This document shows, in pieces, positions 19,302 through 28,227 of a stretch of 28,227 bases of DNA. A model generated the notes under the pieces. It was given only the letters and a program-made list of their open reading frames with translations, had not been told where the DNA came from and ran no database searches. The translations under genes were made by a program, and so were the position numbers. This DNA comes from Candolleomyces eurysporus. Lineage: Eukaryota; Basidiomycota; Agaricomycetes; Agaricales; Psathyrellaceae. The DNA is taken from positions 1-28,227 of the forward strand of contig JANBPK010001578.1 of NCBI GenBank assembly GCA_027579435.1, given 5' to 3'. Every line of letters starts with the position of its first letter. Position 1 is the stretch's first letter.

Positions 19302-20992
19302 CTAGACCACCAGGTTAATCATCTTCCCGAATCCCAAGATCGAACCTCTCTTCGATTTAGATTTCGACGTCGACTCCTTTTTATCGCTCCCACTCTCGCT
19401 CTCATCCGAGTTCTTCGAGCTCTCTTCGAAGAACCCAGACATCCAATCACCCTTCTTCTTGCTCTTTTCCTTCTCTTTCCCCGTTTTCGAAAACCTCGAG
19501 GCCGACTCTGCGAGGTGGGAGTGATCGCTACTACTTGGTGTACAAGTGGGTGCATGAGCAGGACGGCTAGTGATATCGTCGTGTTGCTGGTGAGGCTGAG
19601 ACCCGTTCATCACCGGTGGTGGTGACCCTGCTACTGTTGCTGCGAGCGGCGCACGCGAATCCTCCGCCTGTGACGCGAGTGCTGCAGGGACTGGCGCACA
19701 ATCCGGTGCGGGTACAAGGGCTAATGTCTGTGCATGAGGGACAGGAGGGCTCGCTTCGTCTGACACAACCACCGAATTCCCAGCTCTCCTCTTCTCTTCT
19801 GGCCATTGATAATGCGTCGTGTTCGACTGCCGCGCCGAAGCTCTGTTCTCGTTCAAGTCCTGAGGCTGTTCAAGAGGGAACCCGGGAGATTGAGGGTGGC
19901 TTATCGTAGTATCTCCCTGTTCTCGAGCCCGATCAGGAATAGGATGCCTGTGGACGAGCGGCGTAGGCTTGAGCCCGGGCCTGAGAGGGTGAGATGGTGC
20001 GGGTGAGCCATGCGTAGCAAGGTAAGGGGGAGGGTAATTAATATAGCCTTTTGGTGAAGGCGGGTACGCCCGCTCATTCCGCTGCCGGTCGTGTGGCTGC
20101 TGCTGCTCTCGCGGGTACTGCAAGTATTGTGAGTCATGGTATTGTGAGCCATGGTATTGTGAGTCGTGGTACTGTGAGTCGTGGTACTGTGAGTCGTGGT
20201 ACTGTGAGTCGTGATATTGCGCATCTTGGTATTGTGAGCCGTAATATTGAGGGTCTTGATATTGTGGGTCCTCATATTGCGGATCTTGTGTGCACGATCC
20301 AGCTGCGTACTCCTCAAACTGCTCATTATACCTTTGCTGGTAGCGCTGCTGGTGCAACGGATATTGTTGTTGCTGCTGCATCGGATATTGCCATGCTGGA
20401 GGAGGTGGAGGAGGTTGCGGTGGTGGTGGCGGGCCTGGTCGATCCCGTCCTGCTCCTTTGCATTGAGAGTCGATTCAAGTTGATTCGAGTAGGAATATGC
20501 CAAGAAGGAAGGACGAGGAAAATGCCATTCAACTTTGTGCCAATTAGGAGGAGTTTTGACGAAGACCTACCGTTCGGGTACGAACGATGGTGTGGCTGAT
20601 ATGGTCGTGGAGCCGGCCTTTGACGCTGCTCGCTTCCAAATTGTCTCTGTTGTACAGCTAACTTCGTGAAAATGATGAGCTCGAGCTTCCTTGAATATCG
20701 AGGACTCCAAACTACCTGAATCAGATACAAGTCCGTCACTATAGTACACAACTAATCCATTTGCGTTCCCTATAAACGCATAAGTCAGAACTGGCACAGA
20801 GGGAGATAGGAATCAGATGGACGAACCATAAAAAACCGGGTTACTATGATGCGACCCGGGATAGTAAGTATTGTTACTCGACACCGATATACCCCCCCTC
20901 TGGATATTCTGCGTGCGTTTATCGGTATTGACGACTTTCATCTTGCCAATGGAAAAGTCATGAGAATGGGCGAACCGGGAAAAGTCTGACAT
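19302..20992 (-). CDS. Low-complexity Gln/Tyr/Pro-rich protein with pentapeptide repeats (486 aa)
   Basis: Minus-strand exons are 20992-20827, 20769-20716, 20657-20571 and 20455-19302. Introns are 57, 58 and 115 nt, and all junctions are phase 1. The N-terminus (MSDFSRFAHSHDFSIGKMKV) is followed by a Gly/Tyr segment, a poly-Pro stretch (residues about 109-122), a poly-Gln start (MQQQQQ at 128), and a run of pentapeptides QYxDS/QYxDP at about 159-216. A long Pro/Ser/Ala-rich middle follows, and then a Lys/Ser/Glu-rich end (GKEKEKSKKKGDWMSGFFEE). The protein is nearly all disordered and prion-like in composition. The family is unknown to me. Intron 1 has a rare GTTCGT donor. The 3' end was duplicated to 18243-18570. 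Confidence 0.7.
20124..20288 (-). repeat. 15-bp coding minisatellite, 11 units
   Basis: Eleven in-frame units of 15 bp (plus-strand consensus gtattgtgagtcgtg) encode Q-Y-x-[DG]-[SPA] pentapeptides. Three adjacent units (20169-20213) are identical, pointing to recent slippage or unequal exchange, while the units at the high-coordinate end are more diverged. The 15-bp unit keeps the frame at any copy number. Confidence 0.9.
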
Positions 20993-21469
20993 TATTGGTT
21001 GACAAAGAATCTTCAGGTTGGTCTATCTGTTTTGGAGTTGAGGCGGTCTGGCCTGAAACGATCGGGTTTAAGTCGTCGGAAGACCACTATGGAGTGAATA
21101 GACAGACCTTTAGGAAAGGTAGCGAAACGACCGCCCTTGTGGCCTATATAACTCCGGCTTTAGAGGCATGGATTTACACCATATGGCTGTTATCACCGTT
21201 TGCAAAACGCAGAGTAGAGCGCGGGTGTTGAGCGTTCGATCGCCGGAGATCGAGACGAGGATGCCGTGCATTCTAACAGGTCTTTCTATACAGAAAGATT
21301 TGTTCGAAGTTCAAATTAGACGCCCGCGAAGATGATCTCACAGCAATTGACTCGGTTCCCAGAAGATCCGGAGGAAAAGGAGGATGTGCTGTGAAGCAAT
21401 CCGAGGATCCGGACAGATCGCACAGACAGCAGCACTAGTAGTAGTACATCACAGCACTCCTTGTTTGGA
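20993..21469. other. Promoter region of the low-complexity gene; no other gene seen
   Basis: Short frames on both strands (for example 20995-21231) show no family resemblance. The sequence separates the gene start at 20992 from the decayed duplicate block. Confidence 0.4.
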
Positions 21470-22985
21470 AGGGGAAGGCGCTGGTACCTCAGGATTTTCA
21501 GCTGCACGCGATTGCGAAGAATATCGTAGATATTATTTAAAAGAGGCGAGAAACTAGATTTTGATCAGGTGATCGTCTGCGCTCTTCTGCACTGAATTCA
21601 ACGTATTCTCGTGGTCTATATTCGTTATCCGTCAGCAAGTCCAACGATGATACTACGTAGCAAATCCTATAACTTACACTTTGGAACACCCACGAGTGCG
21701 ACCGAGCTGGTCTTAGTGGTCGCGAGAGGACTCGTACGCGTCGGCTGCCATCTGAAGAAGCCTGGGAGGCCTGACCGCGTTGGGGGTACCATCGCTGAGA
21801 TGATCTCCAGGCCAAAACCTCCCGTTAGCTGGTAATATCTTAAGCGGTTAGTGCTACTCTCTGCCCTCTCATGAACATACTTGCAACTTCTGAAGGAGTT
21901 CTTCAATGACCAACGATCGCTCCCATTTGCTAGCAGATCTGTTACACCACGCTTCAGCATGAAAGAACGAAGATAAAGAAGTCGAGCCCCACCTCTATTG
22001 ATCCTGATCGGTAAGAGTAAGAAAAGAGTACCCCGTCTTTGGCGACAACTCGACCATGATGATGCTTCGAGTTCAACGGCGGGGATCCCAAATGGGCGTG
22101 GACCGTTCATTCCGCGCATAAAGAAAACCACTGGCACCGAGATAACATAGGAGGGTCTAGTGTTCCAGGTCAAACAAAGTTAGGGTGACCTGATCGAATC
22201 CAGACCGCGGTCCCGACCCGGCCCCAGCTCAGACCTGGCATTCGTGAACAACAAAGGCAGAGCTGACCCTCGTCGCGAGTATTCATGAAACTCGGGTAGC
22301 CATTCAGTACGCGCTTTCGAGCTGCGTGGCGGAAGGCTCCGCGGGCTCATGGTACCCGGCAATGGCAGTCTCCCCCTTATCATGATCTCGAGAACACAGG
22401 GCCTCAGTAGATTGCGAAAAGGTCGTCGCCGAGAGCCAAATATAATATATAAGCCCGCAAGAATCGGTTTCCTGCCTTCTCGTGGGCAAAGGTTGAGTTA
22501 GAACGCCTTTAGTTCCAGGGTGAGAGGTTCGTGTTTGACCCTCTTTTCAACAAAGTGAGCGGTCCCCTGTACTGACAAATAGACTGGGAATTCAATTGTA
22601 AGAGTTTGAATGTGCTGCAGGATCAAACGTACGTTGAGGATTATATGCGGCCAGCCCTCGCATCTCTGCAGCACCACCAATTCCTTTTATTGTCGTTGCA
22701 AGCTCCGAGTCGACACAAGGCAGCGTTACATCCCTCGAGCTGCGTCGTACCGAGAGATGACCTCGAGGTGTTTTTCCGTGTTGGTGTTCAACCTGAGGCA
22801 TGTTCAATGCGGCTTAACTTATACTGCCCGGACCTCATTAGCGTTGTAAAGCATATCAAGTATAAGAGATTGGGGAGAAAGCCGAGAAGCGTGAAGCGAG
22901 TAGAACTGAGCGTGGGGAGCAGACGGAGGTAAAGAGAGGAGCATCCCGCCGCCGTGACCGCCGATGATGCGGTGCAAAGCGGGCC
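21470..22985 (-). pseudogene. Decayed duplicate of the 13.6-15.6 kb block
   Basis: Same orientation as the source. 21470-21840 matches the start of exon 3, intron 2 and exon 2 of the membrane-anchored gene. In exon 2 the codon for Tyr in DHYDQ has become TAA, and the preceding intron's acceptor TTAG reads TTGG. Sequence equivalent to about 13955-14450, including exon 1, is missing. From 21845 to 22985 the upstream region is kept. The MITE present in the source is absent here, with a single TA at 22181-22182. The gene cannot make the parental protein. Confidence 0.75.
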
Positions 22986-23252
22986 GCCGGTACCCTCCTG
23001 CGAAGCAGGCTGGCTTCGGCTGAAGGCCAGGAGTGCTTTTGTGTAGATTTGCGAGCCTTGCAAGGTAAAGTTAGATGATATACGAACACCGGGAAATACA
23101 CAGAACATAACTAGAGTACAACACAACGAAAAAAGGTCGTTACAACAACGTTAAAGTCGTAAATAAATCAGGGACCAGTCGAACATGTCCATCGAAGCAC
23201 GCGAGAAGTCGCAAATATTGCGAAGGATAGCCCAGAAGTTGTTCGACATCGC
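22986..23252. other. 3' flank of the Rab7 gene
   Basis: No frame is supported. The sequence is the likely 3' UTR of the minus-strand gene that ends at 23253. Confidence 0.5.
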
Positions 23253-24226
23253 TCAGCAGTTGCATACGGGTGTCTGAGTTTCGTGGGGCTCCAGATCCAC
23301 ATTGCCGTACGGGTTGTCATTAAACCTACACCGAATTGAAGGTCAGTTAGTTACAAGTGAGACGAAATGTCAGATTGTAGAGGAAACGAACAAGTTATCG
23401 TCTTCGCCTTGCTGTAATGCTTTGACTGCAACACTTTGGAAGGCTTGCTCGACGTTGATGGCTTCCTTAGCGGAGGTCTCGAAGTAGGGCAAATTGCCCT
23501 TTGCTTGACACCAAGCCATGGCTCGCTTCTGGGTCACCTGGAAAACAGATAGTACAAAAGGTAAGCAAGGAGTTGGTTAGGATAGAAGAGATGGGCGCGC
23601 CTGTCTCTTTGAGTCGTCTACGTCGACCTTGTTCCCAAGGACTACAAAAGGGAAGTTCTCTGGGTCGCTTGGACTGGCTTGTATGAGGAACTCGTCTCTC
23701 CAGCTCTCAAGCGCTTGGAACGACTTTAAGGAGTTGACATCGAATACGAGGACGCAGCAGTCTGCCCCTCGGTAGAAGGCCACGCCTAGAGATTGAAATC
23801 GTTCTTGGCCTGCAGTATCCCAGAGCTATTCCATTGCTGTGAGCACGCGACGTATCCCAAACTCGATCACGATGGAGAATAGACGCACTTGGATTGTTAC
23901 TTGCTGGTTATCGACATCCACAGCTTTCGTCAGACTAGAAAGTGGCAACTTCAGCACTGTAAACGGTGGTCCGGCCGATCCTGGACATACAAGTCTGCGC
24001 CGATCGTCGCCTTGTACTGGTTGCTGAACCTCTTGTTCACATACTGGTTCATCAGAGAGGTCTTCCCGACACTGAGAGCCTTGGTCAGGTGGAGTTTGAT
24101 CCTTCGTGCAGGCAGGGAAGCTCACCCGCTATCACCCAGAATGATAACCTAACAGCAGGATATTCAGGACGCCACGTATAACCCGAGTTCAACAGCACTC
24201 ACCTTCAGCAGTGCAGTCCGGACCAT
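23253..24226 (-). CDS. ypt7: Rab7/Ypt7 small GTPase (205 aa)
   Basis: Seven minus-strand exons: 24226-24203, 24148-24126, 24071-23991, 23934-23889, 23825-23601, 23537-23392 and 23325-23253. The frame is continuous for 205 codons, the normal Rab7 length. Motifs in order are the P-loop GDSGVGKT (13-20), the effector segment [15 protein letters not shown] (60-66), the Rab7-typical [14 protein letters not shown], the guanine-specificity motif NKVD (123-126), ETSAK (153-157), and a C-terminal CNC for double geranylgeranylation. Rab7 controls late endosome to vacuole traffic and vacuole fusion through HOPS. Intron 5 (23600-23538) begins GCGCGC, a GC-AG intron, and intron 6 begins GTTCGT. The N-terminus is short (MVRTALLK). 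This is a conserved single-copy gene within an otherwise duplicated region. Confidence 0.93.
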
Positions 24227-25108
24227 TCTTGCAGTTCTTGTGTGGTGTATGGTGGTTCTAATGAAGGATGGTCTAGGTTATGGAGCACAAGGAATAAGTT
24301 AAGGTGTAAGCTGTCAAGCACAGCTGCATGAGCTAAGAACCCGGGCGGTGAACGGCTCCGAGTCGAAGGTGGAAGCACCTTCCCCGCACTGATCTCAGGG
24401 CCGCCGATAATTGCTCCCGCCATCATCGGCCCAAACGGGTCATTGTTTTTTGTTTCCTTGTTTTCCAGAGACGTCTTTCGTTGTCATCGCTCATTCCAAA
24501 TTCCAGCTTGAGGCTCAATCCAAGATTCATGGTCGACTTCATGATTGAGAAATTTGAAGGGAAGTGATCAAGTTACGATGGGAGCTATGGAGATGAGTTT
24601 CGGTGCGCAGTTAATGGCTTTCTACCAGACTTTTTCTGAGAATGGAAACAACATAGACCTTTGTATTGCCTGGCGCCTACGGTCAGCATCTGCTTGAGGC
24701 TTCCGAAAGCAGCGTTGCGCTGAGCATTCTGGGGAGCGAACCCCGAGCACTGACAACACTTCCTCGCCGTAAACTCAAGCTTCTTCTCCCGCTCGACGTA
24801 CCCATTCTTGCATTGCCGGCCAGCATGCTGGAGAGCCATCCGCACTTCTTGGCCGGATTCACCGCGTTTACTTCCCGAAATTCCTATTTCAGTCGCCCCG
24901 TTGTGCGTCACCTGTTCAACTGCATTTTATCGCCCTAAACCAGAACGGCATTCTCCGGATTTTTTATCTATTTAACAAAGGGCAGACCCACAGACCAACT
25001 TTGTAATCCCCACGCCCGGCGTCTCTCTTTCCAGTGAAAGCCTCCTATTCCCTGAACAGCGAGACTCCGTGCTCCGACCCCCATCCCCCGTCCCCTATCC
25101 ACTCAATA
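24227..25108. other. Promoter regions of Rab7 and the first RBR gene; left part of the tandem duplicate
   Basis: The genes diverge from this gap. From about 24455 onward the sequence is repeated at about 26965-27618. On the minus strand, 24600-24860 and 27151-27333 keep a similar Cys-containing frame. The last 70 bases before the ATG include the shared tract gtctctctttccag. Confidence 0.5.
24969..24975 (+). promoter_or_regulatory. TATA-like element of RBR copy 1
   Basis: TATTTAA lies 134 bases before the start codon. The other copy has CATATAA at the homologous place (27494-27500), so the element is kept in both duplicates. Confidence 0.4.
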
Positions 25109-26663
25109 ATGGCTACTTTATTCGACTTCAACCAGTATGACCCCGAGACTGCGCTGCTCATCGCCCAGCTCCAATTGGAGGATANCCTCGAGATATCCAA
25201 AGGGCGCAAAGGAAAGGGTCGATTAGACCAAGCACCTTCGGATGAAGAGCTAGCCTTTCGACTTGCGTCCGAAGAATTTGGTTCTATGAAACAAATGTAT
25301 CAAGGTTATTGCCTGGCCAAGAGCCTGAACGATGCTATTGACCAGGACGCTGCGACCCTTGAAGCTCACCGTGTCATGGAAGAGGCCGCTGCTGCGGACA
25401 GACGCGCAGCTGAAATGCTGTCGCGTGGACAAGCTCTGCCACAGCCCACCGAGGCTCAGAGGCTGCTGGAGGATCGTACGTTCAAGGTTGACCACCCAAT
25501 AAAGAGGTGAGCAGTCCCCTTGACCATTCATAGCCTTTCAAACAAGCTTATAGTCATTTGGACAGGACCACCCCCCGCGCGATTGTCGAGGCTCATCCCG
25601 TCCGACCCTTGGGGGAAGAAGAGCCGTTAAACTCGATCTGGCGCTTCGATGACCTATCTGAAAGCCTAGTTCAAAGAGCAGGTCCCAGTGTGGACCGATA
25701 CAAACGGTAGACTCCCTCATTAATTCGATCCGATTGAAGACTTGACGCTGTTGTTAGGGTTGACTGTGTCAGCTGCGACGCCAAAATCCGTATCGGCGAC
25801 GCTGCCCTGACGACGTGCCAACACTACTGGTGCTCCGCATGCATCAAAAGCCTGGTCGAAGTCTACCTCCGCGACGAATCCCTTCACCCGCTTCGTTGCT
25901 GCAAGAACCCGTTCGAGCTTCAAGACGTGTCCAATCATCTCAACAACAAGCGTTTGTACGACCAGTTCGACGCGAAGAGGCGAGAATACGAAGTCCCTGC
26001 CCAGAACCGTGTCTATTGCGCGACGCCGACGTGTTCAGCCTTTCTGGGATCAAGCGAAGCGCGTCCTGTGGGCAACCCAAACATTCTTTGCACCCGTTGT
26101 CGCGTCCAGACTTGCGCGACTTGTCGTAAGCTATCCCACCCAGGTGATACATGCAGGGAAAACGAAGCTGTCGACCAGGTACGCGCTCTTGCCCGCGAGG
26201 TCGGGTGGCAGACTTGTCCCGGATGCTTCACTGTCGTCGACTTGCACCACGGGTGTAACCACATGACTTGCCATTGCCGCACCGAGTTCTGCTTCATTTG
26301 TGGTGTACGATGGAAGAACTGTACCTGCCCTCAATGGAACGAGGAAAGGTTGATTGCAGTTGCCGAAATGAGGGCGCAGAACGATTTAGGAGCACGCGCC
26401 CGTGCTGCTGAACCTGTGAGGTTCATGGCGGAGGTGGACCGCATGATGGAGAATTTGAGAACGAACCATGATTGCGATTTCCACCACTGGCGTAACACGG
26501 GCCCTGGACATTGTGAAGAATGCGGACATTATCTCCCCATTTTCTTGAAGGTAAGTATGTTGGTAACTCGAAACTGCTTTTTATTCTGACAACGCTTGGG
26601 TCACAGATGTGTCGCAACTGCAACTTGGTTGTGTGCCGCCGTTGCTCATTGAACCGCCTCTAG
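25109..26663 (+). CDS. RBR-type E3 ubiquitin ligase (RING1-IBR-RING2), copy 1 (462 aa)
   Basis: Exons are 25109-25506, 25566-25706, 25758-26550 and 26607-26663, with introns of 59, 51 and 56 nt. RING1 begins CVSCDAKIRIGDAALTTCQH near residue 183. The IBR covers about 267-312 (CATPTC, CTRC, CATC). RING2 covers about 333-361 (TCPGC..GCNHMTCHC..FCFIC), with the expected catalytic Cys near 346 in GCNHM. The N-terminal third is helical and Ala/Glu-rich (MATLFDFNQYDPETALLIAQ). RBR ligases accept ubiquitin on the RING2 Cys before passing it to substrate. The C-terminus adds two further CxxC pairs (CEEC and CRNC..CRRC), possibly another zinc site. The start is supported by comparison with copy 2: the frame upstream of this ATG is not kept. 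An N at 25185 leaves one residue unknown. Confidence 0.9.
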
Positions 26664-26964
26664 AGTATTACAAATTCCGTTCTGAGTAGAATCTCTCCAG
26701 AAAGGGAAGATACATCATCGATGACAGGCTTGATACATACACAGAAAACCAAAGACATTACTACAATATGAACCATTACTACGACTACACACAATTCTGT
26801 GGGGCCAAATCCATCCCAAAACGAGACCATCACCCACCTGCACAGCGGAAACCCTGGACATCTTCAGACCACTATACTCGCTATGAGCAGCGACTATAAC
26901 AAACAGCATCTTGCGAACACTTTCTACGGAGCTAACAGAATCAAAAACTAGCGTCTCCATTTTC
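26664..26964. other. 3' flank of RBR copy 1
   Basis: No frame is supported. The duplicated unit starts again near 26965. Confidence 0.5.
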
Positions 26965-27618
26965 CTGTTTTCCAGAAATGTCTTTCGTTGGTGTCGCCCA
27001 TTCTAAGTTCCAGCTTAAAGCTCAAATCCAATATTCATGGTCCACTTCATGATTGAGAAATTTGAAGGGAAGTGCTAAAGCCACGGTTGGAGCTATGGAG
27101 ATGAGTTTTATCAGGAAGGGGCAAGGTGCGCAGTTACAGATGGCTTTCTATCAGAGTATTTTCTGAGAATGGGAGCAATGTAGACTTTCGAATCGCCTAC
27201 CGTATATGGCCAGCCTCTGCTTGAGGCTTTCGAGAGAAACGTTGCGTTGAGCATTCTGACGAGCGAACCCACCACAATGACAACACTTGTCTGCTGTAAA
27301 CTGAAGCTCTTTCTTCCGCTCAACGATGCGCACATTGTGCTCATGATCCCTGGATCAGTAAGAAGTCTCATGGACCCATTTTTGCATTGCCGGCCACAAT
27401 GCCGTAGAACCATCCAGTGCGTCACCTGCTTAACTGCATTCTATCGCCAGATCTCAAGTCCTATATCAGAACGGCAATTTCCGTCTTTCTACCCATATAA
27501 CAAGAGGCAGGCCAACTTCGTAATTCCCGCGCCCGACGTCTCTCTTTCCAGTGCAGGCCACCTAGTCCCTGAACAGCGAGACTCCGTGCTTTATCCTCCG
27601 TCCCTCGTCCACTCAATA
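26965..27618. other. 5' flank of RBR copy 2
   Basis: This is a diverged copy of 24455-25108. It differs from unit 1 by an extra segment of about 50 bases near 27325-27375 and by small indels. It holds the counterpart of the Cys-containing minus-strand frame (27151-27333) and the TATA-like CATATAA at 27494-27500. Confidence 0.5.
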
Positions 27619-28227
27619 ATGGCTACTTTACTCGACTTCAACCGTTATGACCCCGAGACCGCGTTGCTCATCGCCCATCTCCAGCTNGAGGATACTCTCG
27701 AGGTGTCCAACGGGCGCAAAGGAAAGGGTCGAGCCGATCAAACGCCTTCGGATGAAGAGCTAGCCTTTCGACTCGCGTCCGAAGAATTTGGCTCTATGAA
27801 ACAGATGTATCAGGACTATTGCCTTGCCAAGAGCCTGAACGACGCTATTGACCAGGACGCTGCGATTCTCGAAGCTCACCGTGTCATGGAAGAAGCAGCT
27901 GCTGCGGACAGACGGGCGGCCGAACTGCTTTCACGGGGACAAGCTCTGCCACAGCCCACCGAAGCTCAGAGGCGGCTGGAGGATCGCACGTTCAATGTTT
28001 ATCAACCTACGGAGAGGTAGGCAGTCCTATTGATCTATCCTTTAAGAAGCTTACCGTCGTTCGTACAGTGGCAACACGGCCCCACGTCCGATTGTCGAGG
28101 CCCATCCCGTCCAACCCTTGGGGGAAGAAGAGCCGTTGAACTCGATCTGGCGTTTCGACGACCTCTCTGAAAGTCTGTTTGAAAGAGCAGGTCCCAGTGT
28201 GGATAGACACAAGAGGTAGGCCCCTCA
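27619..28227 (+). CDS. RBR-type E3 ubiquitin ligase, copy 2, 5' part only
   Basis: Exon 1 (27619-28016) and exon 2 (28069-28215) are present, with a 52-nt intron between them. A donor gtaggc follows at 28216, and the RING exon lies beyond the window. Exon 1 has the same length and phase as copy 1 and is strongly similar (MATLLDFNRYDPETALLIAH). Exon 2 is 6 nt longer, giving SGNTAPRPIVEAHPV in place of RTTPRAIVEAHPV. No stop or frameshift is seen, so the copy looks functional as far as it can be read. Whether the catalytic exon is intact cannot be judged. An N at 27687 falls on the third base of a Leu codon and changes nothing. Confidence 0.85.

Larger units (their letters stand above)
24455..28227. 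repeat. Tandem segmental duplication, period about 2.5 kb
   Basis: Unit 1 starts near 24455 and unit 2 near 26965; start codons are 25109 and 27619, exactly 2510 apart. Exon 1 is 398 nt in both. The upstream flank and the first two exons can be compared; similarity continues to the window edge. Confidence 0.85.

Noticed and set aside
20124..20288. CRISPR-like array
   Set aside because: The units are contiguous 15-mers without spacers inside a eukaryotic coding exon.
19901..20503. 200-codon minus frame over the minisatellite (Thr/His repeats)
   Set aside because: It is a shadow of the repeat read in another frame; only the QYxDS frame joins the upstream exons.
20051..20599. 182-codon plus-strand frame over the same minisatellite
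   Set aside because: Its repetitive VSRGT-type translation comes from the antisense of the repeat; it has no splice partners or family.
21470..22985. C-to-T repeat-induced point mutation as the cause of decay
   Set aside because: The diagnostic stop arises by T to A and the other lesions are deletions; I see no clear C-to-T bias by eye.
25034..25108. Earlier in-frame start for RBR copy 1
   Set aside because: The homologous stretch in copy 2 is read in a different frame because of indels, so it behaves as UTR.

Overview
This is a piece of a filamentous basidiomycete nuclear genome, most likely an Agaricomycete. The genes are split by very short introns, mostly 51-66 nt with GT..AG ends and CTNAY-like branch points. 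The families present fit this group: a NACHT-TPR NLR, DUF1275 membrane proteins, RBR ubiquitin ligases and a Rab7 GTPase. I cannot name the species. Eight isolated N bases (1289, 7628, 10555, 15822, 16096, 17047, 25185, 27687) mark a draft assembly.

Layout. 1-6.5 kb is scrambled duplicated material: the 3' end of one NLR gene, an exon relic of a DUF1275 gene, a nearly complete but frameshifted DUF1275 gene, a truncated third copy, and poorly recognisable coding-like debris. 6.6-9.6 kb holds a full NLR gene with a disordered N-terminus, a NACHT ATPase and TPR repeats of 45 residues, interrupted by one extra G. 9.6-11.5 kb has no convincing gene. 11.5-14.1 kb carries two minus-strand genes, an RGG-rich protein and a C-terminally membrane-anchored protein. 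14.8-15.0 kb is a 249-bp Tc1/mariner-type MITE. 15.9-17.8 kb carries two small multi-exon hypothetical genes. 18.2-21 kb has a low-complexity gene with an encoded 15-bp minisatellite, plus a decayed duplicate of its 3' end. 21.5-23 kb is a decayed duplicate of the 13.6-15.6 kb block. 23.25-24.23 kb is a complete Rab7/Ypt7 gene. 24.45 kb to the end is a tandem duplication of an RBR E3 ligase gene with a period of about 2.5 kb; the second copy runs off the window.

The dominant theme is local duplication followed by decay. Five families occur in two or three copies: NLR, DUF1275, the membrane-anchored protein, the low-complexity protein and RBR. Rab7, the RGG protein and the two small hypothetical genes are single copy here. 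One link not explained by homology is a 12-residue pattern shared by the N-terminal part of the NLR and the N-terminus of the low-complexity protein. This could be an amyloid-type signalling motif, but that is inference. All exon structures were assembled by hand from splice consensus and reading-frame continuity, without transcript data.
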